From Sesamum alatum (Eukaryota; Streptophyta; Magnoliopsida; Lamiales; Pedaliaceae): 64,000 nt of DNA. The position numbers and the translations under genes are program-made. How positions within the stretch are numbered: the first letter of the stretch is position 1; each line of letters starts with the position of its first letter. The notes below the pieces were generated by a model. That model saw only the letters and a list, made by a program, of their open reading frames with translations, had not been told where the DNA came from and made no database searches. The stretch covers positions 10,243,193 through 10,307,192 of the forward strand of contig JACGWO010000010.1 in the NCBI GenBank assembly GCA_034509735.1, given 5' to 3'. Below are positions 1 to 10,877 of the stretch, piece by piece.

Positions 1-1220
1 TCCATACCTTAGACTATAGTTGTGAGATGGTAGATGGAAGGACTGTACTCGTATGCATTCGTGAGCCTAAACGTTCACGTCATGATTTTACCTAGTCTCT
101 AGTGCCATGGACCGTTGCTAGACGACCACCCATGGTGACGAATGAATTTTGATTATGGCATGATCGGTTATTCAGTCAAGTCTAGCTGAAGGTGAACCTA
201 AAAAGTCACATACAATTCACTAGAAGTGAAAGAGTTAATTTAGAACTAATTATGGGAGATGAGACAATTTAATGAGATTAAATTGATCCCCTTTTGGAGT
301 GTCAAGCCTTTGTAGATTAATTTGATTATTTGGGCTTGATTCATAAATTAGAGTTGAAATTAGAGGTGGGCCTTTCTCTTTTAACCAGATTAAAGAGGTG
401 GAAATAGTTATGGGGCTCAAGTATAATTAGATTTATACATAAAGTCCATTAGGGCTTTAGACCATTTGAATTAGATTTAAAGATCCATTCGATAAAGCCC
501 ATCAAGAATGGATAGACGAGATTCAATCTAGGGCTTTATGAGATGAATGGTTATGATTAAGTTTGACTTGGTCAAACCCTTGGTTGACTAGGATTTGACT
601 AGGTTAAAGTCCTATGGTTGATCAAAGTGTGTCTCTTTAGAAGAGTTTGAGTAGGATTAGGAATACCAGTCCATATATATACTCAAAATACACACACAAC
701 ATACATAATTCTCTACACTCATCTCACCACTTGCGCCCCTCTCCTCTCTCGGCCACCTCTCTACTCTCCACTTCCAAAAGCCTCTCTTGTCTTCTTGTTT
801 TCATTCAAGGGGACATATGAACGATCAATCACATTAATCAATAGTGTTTGGTCGATTGTTCTCTCCCTTCTTTGATATCTTGCTAGCACAAGAGTATCAA
901 GAATTTTGGTGAATTGCGTGAGCAATTTAGAGGATCTCTACATTGGAATCTAGGTGGAAAATTTGGGAACAATGAGTATAGTCGAACGAAGAAAGCTACA
1001 AGGGTGAGTACTCTTTGTTAGGATTCTTGTTCTTTGTTTCACCCTATGGCCTCTATAAATCTTGCATGCTTTCCTTGATTCATGAGATACACAGAATGCT
1101 CGGGAGAATCAAGGGAGCACCCCTTGATCCGGTTTTAAATTTCATTTTAATTTCGTTATGCATGTTTGAATCGCTTTAACGCTTCCGTCATGCTACTCCT
1201 AGGCCGATTGTTGTCGCTTA
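1..1220 (+). mobile_element. 3' part of a copia (Angela-like) 5' LTR, cut by window start
   Basis: From about position 64 this matches, in order, the LTR seen again at 8527-9660: shared blocks around the phrase ctagtgccatggaccg, a run of paired 'tttgactaggtcaaa'-type repeats, a TATA-like stretch (about 671-682), a CT-rich transcribed leader and the 'cgggagaatcaagggagca' block. It is followed directly by a primer-binding site, so its right end is the LTR 3' end. The left part lies outside the window. The two copies are clearly diverged, so they are family members rather than a fresh pair. Confidence 0.75.
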
Positions 1221-1223
1221 TAG

Positions 1224-1235
1224 TGATATCAGAGC
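1224..1235 (+). other. primer-binding site, initiator Met tRNA type
   Basis: The sequence tgatatcagagc differs by one base from the canonical plant copia PBS tggtatcagagc and sits 3 bases after the LTR end. It sets the orientation of the interrupted element as plus strand. Confidence 0.8.
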
Positions 1236-1861
1236 TCGATTTGGTGTATAAGCCTAGGATTTTACGCGTATACGTGTTCAAGCATTCGTTACATGGCTTT
1301 ATTTTTCGTATTAAAGCATGTTGTTAATCGTAGGAATACTTGCGTACTTTTGCACTTGAATAATTGATCATGGAGTTCTGTTGTTTCTTGAACTATGTTC
1401 CTTGTTTTCTTGGGAAGTGGTTGCAAAAAAGAATATTAGCACGGACGAAAAATGACTACGGCAATAGCCGTCGGCCGACCGCGCGCACAAGGTGCATGAC
1501 CAGTCATGCCCGTAGCCAGGGGATCATGCGCGTAGACGCCCGACCAAGCACGCGCAGTGCGCGCGCTCAGCAGATGGGGTCTGCCGATCGCACATGTAAG
1601 GGCGCGACCAAGCGCACGCCCAGCATGCGCGAAGGGCAGACGTGGCCAGTCAGTCGCCCACACAGGAGGCGCGGCCAAGCGCATGCACGCGACAGGTAGG
1701 ACTGGTTGACCGCGAATGCAAGGACCGACCAGCCGTGCATGTAGGCAAGGGAGGCCTGCGTGCAGGCGACAGTGCCACCGCACACGCACGGCTGCCAAGC
1801 GCGTGCGCGTGCATGCGCATAGGCAGTGCCGCTGTTGAGGGGGCCTAGCGCCCTGGCCAGG
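1236..1861 (+). other. copia leader, CpG-rich segment from about 1436
   Basis: This is untranslated leader between the PBS at 1224 and the nested insertion at 1862; it resumes at 6519. From 1436 the base composition switches abruptly to GC- and CpG-rich with many alternating purine-pyrimidine steps (gcgcgtgcatgcgca-like) and loose repeats of cgaccaagcgca. The open frames here on both strands have low-complexity Arg/Ala/His composition and resemble no known protein; I treat them as compositional. Confidence 0.6.
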
Positions 1862-3461
1862 TGTAACAGACGGACTCTTTTATCGCAGCGGAATATCTCT
1901 TTTTCGCCCGTGATGCCTCTCAAGTTGCACTCAACCTTCGACCGACCTTCATCCATTCGAGTCCTAACGATTTCCCCGTCGTGTGTCTTCGACACTCGCA
2001 GCTCACCAGCGCGACATTCGAAGACATCCCTTTGCGGAACCTTGTGCCCGGCACTCGCCTATTCGAAATGCCCATGTTCGCCGAGGATCGCGGCCCGCAC
2101 GCCTTGCGTGTCTTCATGTCCAGCCCCAACTAGCTAGCTTGTCATCATGCATCTCGCCCACAATCTCGGGTCCTTTCGACACATCTCGTAATGGCTCGGA
2201 GCATCCTCGCTCCTTCTCGACACTATGGGCCATTCTTACGCCCACAACGCCCATCGCATGCTCAACGTTCACTCGGTACATTCCCGGCGCATGTTTTCAC
2301 CATGCTCGTCTCGTATGCCTCGCCCGAGTAGGACAACATCACAAGTCCGTGGCCCAATCCGGATGCCAACATCTCGCATCAATCCCGCACGGCATGTCCC
2401 ACTTGCCTTCTTGCCTTTCGGCGTGGCCTCATATTTTGCCAACAGCGCGGCGTTGCCCCACGACCGCGTATCTTAGCCAACGGACCACCGTGCATGGCTA
2501 GAACCCAATAGCGCATGTCAGGAGTTAGCTCACGAGGTCTTGGAGTGCTTGCCTCGATTGCTCATTCGGCCTAGAGGTGTTGCCCTTAATTTCCCGCAGT
2601 GCACAGGGCAACCTTGCGCATAGCATGGAACCTCTTGACCCTTTTCTTGCCCAACGTAGGCCATCCTGGCCCTACGCTGCCCGTCAGGGGACTTTAGCCC
2701 TCCCTTCGAGTTGCCTAAAGCCGGCCCTTGGAGGCCCCAACATGCCCCCAAGGGTTGTTCATTTAGTGTCTTACTGCACGGGGGAGGCTGGCTGGAGCTT
2801 ACCACTGCATGCCCCCCTTATAATAGGCTTAAAAATAATTTTTCTTATTCCAGCAGTAGACATTAAAGTGGCCGAGGAGCGCACCATTTTGCTATCTCCC
2901 TCGTCTGACGTCCAAATCACGTGTCGCTTGAACCGTTGGTAGCCTACGACGTCTACATACCAAATCCACAGTTTCAGCCCCATCCGATCATCCATCTTCG
3001 GGGAATTGCCGCGCAATATTCTAAAACAGCCTTCTCACCACTGCACTGGCAGGCTCCAAACATCATCATCGTTTCCTACTCAATCGGAACCGTCTAACTC
3101 TGAAACTTGGTGAAGATGTTCCCAACACTCCATGGAACACACAATTGAAATAGTTTTTCAAATCTCCAAGGATAAAGCACTCTGCTTCAAACATCAATCT
3201 CCTGCTCTCGCGCAGGACGGCGCCCGGTAGTCGCCCTTATATCTCCGTGCCCAAACGTTCATGAAACAACTTCATACTTGGCGGATAGCATCCTCACACA
3301 TCAAAGAAGTTCCCATACAAACAGTATTGTGATCCCCAATCGGTAAGAGTCTCTGCTCCCTTGACGTTTGTGCACCTGCTTGCTTGCCGGCATCCCCTTA
3401 CCGCCCGCACGTCCTCCGCAAGTCACTGCCGACCGTCTTGGCTAAGGGGCGGCTGGTGACA
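1862..3461 (-). repeat. 3' LTR (left) of the LARD-like element
   Basis: Aligns over its whole length with 5413-6518 except for a 493-bp segment at 2465-2957 that the other LTR lacks. LTRs are identical at insertion, so this difference arose later, by insertion here or deletion there. It ends GTGACA at 3461. Confidence 0.85.
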
Positions 3462-3473
3462 TTCTCCCCCACT
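3462..3473 (-). other. polypurine tract of the LARD-like element
   Basis: Read on the minus strand this is agtgggggagaa, directly upstream of the TGTC start of the 3' LTR. It is the expected plus-strand primer for reverse transcription and supports the minus orientation. Confidence 0.8.
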
Positions 3474-5397
3474 CGATCTGTTGACATACTCGTCAACGCA
3501 TACACAAAGAATTGAAGTGTATGCAGTGCCCGATACACATCTCTAGTATCCCGCTACACCAGACCGACCTCCGGCTCTTTCAAGCCCTTCTGCGTGAGTC
3601 CCTTAAGCACAACACGTTTTCTCCACACCAACGGCGCCTTGTCTGCACCCTATTGTGGCCTGATCAACACAAGTGGAAGTCCGTGTACTTCATCTACACC
3701 CTCTTCCTCCGATTGGTGGTTAGCTCCTCACAACTAGTGCCGCAATGCACTCCATTCAAACACGAAAACTCAGGTCGGAAGTCTGTACACTCATTTTGCA
3801 CTCTCTTCCTCGGTAGGTGGGTTGCCTTCCACAAATAGTGCCTCAATGCACTACATTTCTCATGAAAACTCAAGTTGGAAATCTGTGTACGCCTCTACAC
3901 TCTCTTCCTCATATGTCGCCTCAACTGATTGTTTGCCCCACGGAAAGTGTCTCAATAACCTCAATTCCTTCACAGGCCCGAAGTCTGTGCCGTCTCACTG
4001 CACTCGCTTGCAAACTATGCCACAAGTTTGTCAAGTGTGCCATTCGAAACTGTGTCGTCCCTCAAAACAGTGCCTCATATACACCCGAATTGATTTGGAA
4101 CAAGCTTGAGCTTGAAGTCTGTGCGTTCGGTTCGCACTCTCTCCCCACTCAATGTGTTGCCGTCCTCGGCAAGCACGCAATCCGCCTCTGCGGTGACCAC
4201 ACTCAAACCAACTTGAAAGCACTTAGCCTTGTCCAACTTCGGAACCACGTCGCTCACGGGTCCGAATTCTCTCCAAAGAGTCCTCGCTGGACTCAACGCA
4301 AAGGTTAGGGTCGTCGCCCCCAACTGATAGTAGGATTAAGATTTGAAGTCCCAACCCAACAGCATCATGCCGCTCATGGTGCAATGGAGCCCAATGCTCC
4401 TTCACAATTCTCAACTCGGTTGTCCCCCTCAGAAATCCTTAGACCAAAGAGCCCACATATGGTGTCAGAATCTCTTCGAAGAACGTTCTTGATTCAGCTC
4501 AAACAATGCTCCTGACGAGCACACAACACGGCTTGGTGGCCTTCTTCCACCCAAGCTTTGGACAAGTTGTCACAATTCACACCTTTTTCGGATTTTCTGC
4601 CCTCTGGTTCTTGAAGTGTGTCGTCTTTTCACTTGACGCACCCCCATCTGCCACGAGAACTTTATCCCACATTTTCGCTCTGCCGAAACACATTCGGGTT
4701 TTCTCATTTTTCACATACAACCCTGTCCGCGTAGGGGTCTAGGCTTCCACTCCTTGCAACCCCCAAAGGTGGCTTGCTTTCATGCACCTTATGTGCCACT
4801 GTGCCTCAGCACCTCATCACTAAGCTCGTCCTTCCCCGCTGGAAGGTTTCTCAACAAAGTGGTACTTCACCCACCAAACGGCCTCAACGCCGTGATCGTC
4901 TCCTGACTTACGGCATTTCCGCACACATGGTTGCTAACGGCGCAATCGTGGCTCTCGCAGTCCACCCGACACATCAGCATGTCTCCTTCTCGCATAGGGA
5001 AGCCCAGATGAATTCTGAAAATCTGATTTTTCTCTCACGTCCAAAAAAACATTTCGGACGGTTGACAGCTTGCCTAAACGTCTGCAATGCTCGCACAACT
5101 GCCAACCAACAACAACCTCAAAGTCGGATCGTAGCTACTCACTCACTGAAGCAGCCCCAACACGCACAAAAGGATGCCACTGATTCCTCATTCTGTGGCG
5201 GACATCCCCCAAAATCATTCCGTCTTACAATCGGCTCACTGAAGCATTTTAAAGCCTAAGACAGATAGCCTACACCGTTGTGCCGTAATACGGTCTGATT
5301 CTGTCTCAAAACGGTCTCAACTCGCCTCTACCTGACGTAGAGCTCATGTGCTACACTTCTCCTTCAAGTGCACACTTCGGGAGCCCAGGATTATCCG
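3474..5397 (-). other. internal region of LARD-like element, no recognised coding
   Basis: About 1.9 kb between PPT and PBS. I see no zinc knuckle, protease DTG/DSG, integrase or RT motif in any frame. The longest open frames are Ser/Thr/Pro/His-rich and match no known family. It is probably a replaced or decayed internal domain kept only for packaging and priming. Confidence 0.6.
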
Positions 5398-5410
5398 GGC
5401 TCTGATACCA
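5398..5410 (-). other. primer-binding site of the LARD-like element
   Basis: The minus-strand reading is tggtatcagagcc, a full match to the initiator Met tRNA 3' end, two bases from the LTR boundary at 5413. Confidence 0.9.
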
Positions 5411-5412
5411 AT

Positions 5413-6518
5413 TGTCACGGGCGGACTCTTTTGTCGCAGCGGAATATCTCTTTTTCGCCCGTGATGCCTCTCAGGTTGCACTCAACATTCAATCGGGCTT
5501 CATCCATTCGAGTCCTAACGGTTTCCCTGTCGTGTGTCTTCGACACTCCCAGCTCACCAGCGCGACATTCGAACGCATCCCTTTGCGGCACCTTGTGCCT
5601 GGCACTCGCCTATCCGAAATTCCCATGTTTGCCGAGGGTCGCGGCCCGCATCCCTTGCGTGTCTTCTGTCCGGCCCCAACTAGCTAGCTAGCCATCATGT
5701 ATCTCGCCCACAATCTCGGGTCCTTTCGATACATCTCGCAATGGCTCGGAGCATCCTCGCTCCTTCGCGGCACTATGGGCCATTCTTACGCCCACAACGC
5801 CCATCGCATGCTCAACGTTCACTCGGTACATCCCCGGTGCATGTTTTCACCATGCTCGTCTCGTATGCCTCGCCCGAGTAGGACAACATCACAAGTCCGT
5901 GGCCCAATCCGGATGCTAACATCTCGCATCAATCCCGCACGGCATGTCCCACGTGCCTTCTTGCCTTTTGGTGTGGCCTCATACTTTACCCACAGCGCGG
6001 CGTTGCCCACGACTACCAAATCGACAGTTTCAGCCCCATCCGATCATCCATCTTTGGGTAATTGCCCGCGCAATATTCTGAAACAGCCTTCTCGCCACTG
6101 CACTGGCAGGCTCCAAATATCATCGTCGTTTCTTACTCAATCGGAACCGTCTAATTCTGAAACTTGATGGAGATGTTTCCAACACTCCATGGAACACACC
6201 ATTGAAACAGTTTTTCAAATCTCCAAGGATAAAGCACTCTGCTTCAAACATCAATATCCTGCTCGCGCGCAGGACGGCGCCCGGTAGTCGCCCTTATATC
6301 TCCGTGCCCAAACGTTCATGAAACGACTTCATACTTGGCGGATAGCATCCTCACACATCAAGTAAGTTCCCATACGAACAGTCTTGTGATTCCCAATCAG
6401 TAAGAGTCTATGATCCCTTGCCGTTTGTGCACCTGCGCGCTGGCCGACTTCCCCTTGCCGCCCGCACGTCCTCCGCAAGTCACTGCCGACTGTCTTGGCT
6501 AAGGGGCGGCAGGTGACA
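5413..6518 (-). repeat. 5' LTR (right) of the LARD-like element
   Basis: 1106 bp, TGTCACGGG...GGTGACA. The sequence matches the left LTR closely through to the shared ends, apart from the 493-bp segment absent here. Confidence 0.85.
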
Positions 6519-7277
6519 CCGGGGCATGCGCGTGCAGCACGCAGGAAAGAAGATGCCTGCGCGCACGCGCACGTTTGCCCCGTCAGGCCGAGGCTGCCGA
6601 CAGCAGCCGCCATCACCATTTTTCATTTCGGTGTGTTTTTTGGGATTATTTTGAATGATTTTTCTGTACTTTTTTTCTGAGAGAACATTATCTTGAAATA
6701 TTTTTGGTTGAGGTTGGGAATCTCTTTAAATATTATCTTGACAATGAGGAAGGGGTTTTCCTAGCATGAAATGTTGCAATGGTTGCACAGATGATCGATT
6801 TTCTTGTGTAGAACTTTTCATTTATTTTCTGTTAGATATGGTATTGGTTATCATGTACATGGATTGGTAGCATGTTTACCTAGAATATGTAATATTGCTA
6901 CTTGCGTTAATGAGAATAACGAATGGATAATCACGAAGCCCTTAGACTGCATGTATGGTTTAATTTTCTATTGGGCGTGTGTGACTCTTTAAATTGCTTT
7001 CTTATCTTACTTTTTACCTTGGAATAATAGGGTTTTCTTCCTCCCTCCTTATGTACTACCCCCGGGCGTTCATAGGGGTTTCTATTTCAATTGTAATGAG
7101 AGTAGGTGGTGAGGTGTTTTTCTTTATTTTTTTTAAATGAAGAAGATCAAGGAAGGCCAGCAAGGAAAATAAAGGAAGCCCATGGAGGTCTGGAGCCTTA
7201 GTGAGCCAAAGGATGAAGGAGGAAGAGGCAAGGCCCATCAGGGTGTTGATGGGTTTCTATATAAATTTGTAATAGAC
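6519..7277 (+). other. copia leader remnant after the LARD insertion
   Basis: The CpG-rich segment continues for about 100 bp (to about 6620) and then gives way to ordinary AT-rich sequence. No coding region is recognisable; a 62-codon frame at 6804-6992 has no family features. I see nothing else in it. Confidence 0.45.
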
Positions 7278-7664
7278 CATAGATCCACTACGGGCTCAGT
7301 GGGTCGCATAGGTTTTGGACTTGTGATCATCTAGCAAGGGCGTGCTAAGCTTTTATTTTGCATGTGGAATGATTGATGGATGAATGGTTTATTTATCATG
7401 TTTTTTATTAGCATGCATGCTATGTTATATGTGATGAGGTCTCGGTCTATCAAACAAAACTCTCACTTGGTTGGACCAAATTAAATATTAGACCCCAATA
7501 AATAGACTTGAGCATAGATCCACTACGGGCTCAGTGGGTTGCATAGGTTTTGGGCTTTTGATCATCCAGCAAGGGCGTGCTAGGCTTTTATTTTGCATGT
7601 GGAATGATTGATGGATGAATGGTTTATTTATCATGTTTTTCAGTAGCATGCATGCTATGTTATA
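7278..7664 (+). repeat. 235-bp tandem direct repeat (copy 1 and first part of copy 2)
   Basis: Copy 1 is 7278-7512. Copy 2 begins at 7513 with 'catagatccactacggg' and is interrupted at 7664 by a solo LTR; its remainder resumes at 9666-9747 ('gtgatgaggtcttggtctat...'). The copies differ at roughly one base in twenty. The function is unknown; the repeat lies in a retroelement leader. Confidence 0.8.
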
Positions 7665-9660
7665 TCTTAGAATAGGTGACCATGTAAGCCAATTTTGGCA
7701 GGAATATGTGACCTATGTCTAGACAATTCTTAGGTATTTGATAAAATATTTATGAATAAAGAAGTGAAAATTCATATGGCAATACTTTGTTTACGTTCAC
7801 TTATCTGCGTTTACATTTCTGTTCACTACGCAAACAAAGCCCACGGATTGAGAAACGATTTCGGGGACTGGGACTACGCTTGGAGGTAGGTCCATGAAAT
7901 CAGTCTTACCGAATCAGTCCGGAAATCTCCAAGTCAAGGAATCCCGAAAATGGGTATCGGGATTCCCTTTGAGACTTGCACTAAGCATCTGCTGTCGTAT
8001 TTCATCAACGGGTGACGAAGGTCGTCTAAGCAGTGTTAGTGGGTCAGCATGCTAGGAAGCAGCTGACTGAGGTGACTCGCGGGAACCGTCTTACGGAGGA
8101 CCTTGAGTATGGTCAGCAAGGTATGACGTGTATTCCCGGTTCCAACGGTACAGGCCAAGTCCTTTGACTTGAGGAACTGCTGAGTTTACCTGTGCATCAA
8201 GTCTGTATCTTAGATATGGTGAGAGATTGCCAAAATACTCTTGAGCAGTCATAAGCCATGTCTAGTGCAGCTCGGGTGTACAAAGTGACAGTAGTTTCCA
8301 AGAAAGGATCTGTCTCCTGTCAAAAGGCATTGACAATTGAGTCTCATGTATGCTCTGTGTCTTGTCCCTAAAAACTGTGGCCACAGTAACTGAACAGAAT
8401 GGAAGGTTTCCCTTGCGGCGTTTAGTAAGGACAGATCGACACTTAGGTCCAAAATGGGTACCTGCTTTTTTCGTGCCCTAGACTCTAAGTGATGAGACCG
8501 AAGACAGAAGGACAAGTGTACTGTTAGAGCCTAAATGTTCATCCCCGAATATTTCACCTAGTCTCTAGTGCCATGGACCGTTGCTAGATGGCCACCCATG
8601 GTAACGGGCGGATTCTAGGAATCCGACCAAGTCTAGCTGAATGGTGAACCTAAAGAGTCACACACTATCCACACACACTTAGTATTTAATTTGGAATTAA
8701 ATATTGGAGTAAAGGAATGATTAAATTAGATTTAATCAGGTCCTATATTTTCTTGGAGAAATTAATTCCTTCTATTTGATAAAGGGAATTAAATTAATAA
8801 ATAGGATTTATTAAAGGGTTGATTTAATGGGCTTAGAATAAATAATAATATTTATTTATTATATTATATTTATTCTTTTAGCCTTTTGGAATATTTAATG
8901 GGATTTAAATTTCCATTAAATTAAAATCAACGGTTGAGATGGAAAGGGGAGATGGAAGGCTAGGATTCGTTTGACTAGGTCAAACACTAGTTTGACTAGG
9001 ACTTTGACTAGGTCAAAATCCTAGTCAAATTAGAGTTCTTAGAGTTGGAGTTTAAAGAGGATTAAACTCCTCCTCTATATAAACCTCTAGCTTCCAACAA
9101 TTGTAGGATGATGATTCTTGAAAACGCACACAACACACACTCTCCCCTTCTCCTACCTCTCGTCCGCCCCTCTCTCTTTCTCCAACAAGAAAATATTTTT
9201 TTCTTAGTTCTTTTTGTTCTTGGAACATTAGAACTTAAACGAACCAATACCGTTAATTGATAACGTGTTATTGATTCGTCCACTCCAAAAATTATACACT
9301 TGTCGTTGCTAGCACGACGTGCAAGATACGTGGGTGGATCGTGTGTCACGATTTGGAGGGTCTCAAGAACGAGATCTCGGTGCAAAACGGGGAACAACGC
9401 GAGTAGCCGTTGAAGACGAAAACGACAACGGGTAGGTCTCGTTTTACTTTTTGTCCCTCTTTAATTTTCAAACTCTATGGCCTCCATGATTTCTTTACAT
9501 GCTTTATGATCATGAGATACACCAAACGCCCGGGAACCTCAAGGGCACACCCCTTGAGCGTGTTCTTTTAAATTAAAAGCATGCTTTAATTTTTGTATGT
9601 TTATTTTTATCGCACTTCCGCATTCGCGCAATTCCCGGGACGATCCACCGATTTCTTTCA
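7665..9660 (+). mobile_element. solo LTR, Angela-like copia family
   Basis: About 2.0 kb with no internal domain, flanked by ttata (7660-7664 and 9661-9665), which restores the interrupted 235-bp repeat when removed. It starts tcttagaataggtgacc, one base from the TGTTAGAAT start common in this LTR family, and ends in CA. It contains a TATA box (ctatataaac, about 9074) and a CT-rich leader as in the LTR at 1-1220. Orientation is taken from that match. A solo LTR of this kind is the usual product of recombination between two LTRs. Confidence 0.75.
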
Positions 9661-9665
9661 TTATA

Positions 9666-10286
9666 TGTGATGAGGTCTTGGTCTATCAAACAAAACTCTC
9701 ACTTGGTTGGACCAAATTAAATATTAGACCCTAATAAATGGACTTGAGCATATATTATTTGTCCATGCCTTCCATCCATGACAAAAGTGAGGAAGCTAAT
9801 TTCACCCAATTGCGTGGTCTCACGAGTCGTGGCACGTCTTTGGATTGTTATTTAGCTGCACGGTTGTTGTGAACGAAGTGAAAAACACTCATGTTTCTCT
9901 ATCTCACGAGTCGTGGGGGGCGACAGTGAGTGCTATGATTCGGTTAATGGGTTGGGTCTAACGCCAAGTAACGTAATTCGCTTGGAGTCCTTGGGATCAC
10001 GTGAAGAGGTGAGGCAAAATCTTGGGGATCTCGTTGGATGAGAATGGTATGGAATACCTCCCACGAGGTTATTTTTTATGCGAATTGTAAAAGTGGGGTA
10101 TGAAGACTTTCGCATGTGGACCCTAAGCCCACTAGGAAATAGTTTCCCAAAAACTGTATTTGAGAGTGACGTGGTTTCATAGAAATAGTGGAAAATTGTA
10201 TGACTGAAGTCCGAGTCTTTAATTTGTTGTTAAGTACCATTACATTATGTTGATTATCTTCTTTGATTTTAAATGTAGATTTAATT
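9666..10286 (+). other. copia leader upstream of gag
   Basis: The first 80 bases complete the second copy of the 235-bp repeat; the rest is non-coding up to the gag ATG at 10287. A short repeated phrase 'cacgagtcgtgg' occurs at about 9817 and 9904. Nothing else is recognised. Confidence 0.5.
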
Positions 10287-10877
10287 ATGACTAAGAATCC
10301 ACTATCCTGCATACCTGAGGTAAACAAATTCAATGAAACAAACTATAATGACTGGTTGCACAATCTGAGGATAGTCCTCGATTATGAGAACCAAGGCTAT
10401 GTCATGGACAAGCCATTTCCTCAGACTTTGCCGGAAGGATCCACGCCTGAAGAATGTGAGGCGTTCGAAATATGGCACTAGGATAACCGCAAAGTCCGTA
10501 GCCTCATACTTGCCTCTATGACAAATGAGATGCAAAAGCAGTATGAGAGGTTGGACGATACTCCCTCAATAATGGCTCATAAGAAGGATTGCTATGCAGT
10601 CCCGAACCGGCATACTAGGTATGCCAAGACGAGGGCATTCTTTGGAACAAAGATGATCGAAGGGTTCTCTTTACATGAGCATGGGTCAAGATGTTTACCC
10701 TTGTGGAAAAGCTCGAGGACCTCAAGGCAGGGCTCCATAACAAGACGTACATTGATGTGATTCTTCAGTCACTCCCTCCCTCCTACCAATTTAATGTTAA
10801 GTACAACATGAATGCACTTGAGAAGGCAATACATAAGTTAATAAATATGTTGGTCCAATACGAGGCAACGACCAAAC
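10287..10877 (+). pseudogene. gag: copia gag fragment, broken
   Basis: The ATG at 10287 starts a capsid-like protein with the typical copia gag sequence (NETNYNDWLHNLRIVLDYEN, then VMDKPFPQTLPEGSTPEE). A TAG stop at 10479-10481 interrupts it within the usual 'W.EDNRKVRS' block. Translation then continues recognisably (LILASMTNEMQKQYERLDD), shifts frame near 10685, and goes on as LVEKLEDLKAGLHNKTYID and LQSLPPSYQF until NMLVQYEATTK at 10877, where it joins the minus-strand element. No zinc knuckle, protease, integrase or RT remains on this strand. It is the gag of the element whose LTR and PBS open the window, if the intervening insertions are removed (inference). Confidence 0.85.

Larger units (their letters stand above)
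1862..6518 (-). mobile_element. non-autonomous LTR retrotransposon (LARD-like), minus strand
   Basis: Two direct LTRs (1862-3461 and 5413-6518) start TGTC/TGTA and end GTGACA. A polypurine tract abuts the left LTR and a Met-tRNA primer site abuts the right one, so the element reads right to left. Flanking 5-mers ccagg (1857-1861) and ccggg (6519-6523) look like a target duplication with one difference. The internal 1.95 kb has open frames of about 160 codons at most (3817-4308 and 4774-5259, plus strand), neither with gag, protease, integrase or RT features. It therefore depends on proteins from elsewhere. It is inserted in the CpG-rich leader of the copia element. Confidence 0.85.

Noticed and set aside
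1364..1848. Arg/His/Ala-rich open frames on both strands in the CpG-rich leader
   Set aside because: Composition follows the GC-rich repeats, frames overlap on both strands, and no domain is recognisable.
3817..5259. Frames of about 160 codons inside the LARD-like element
   Set aside because: No family motif, no partner frame, and opposite to the element's own strand.
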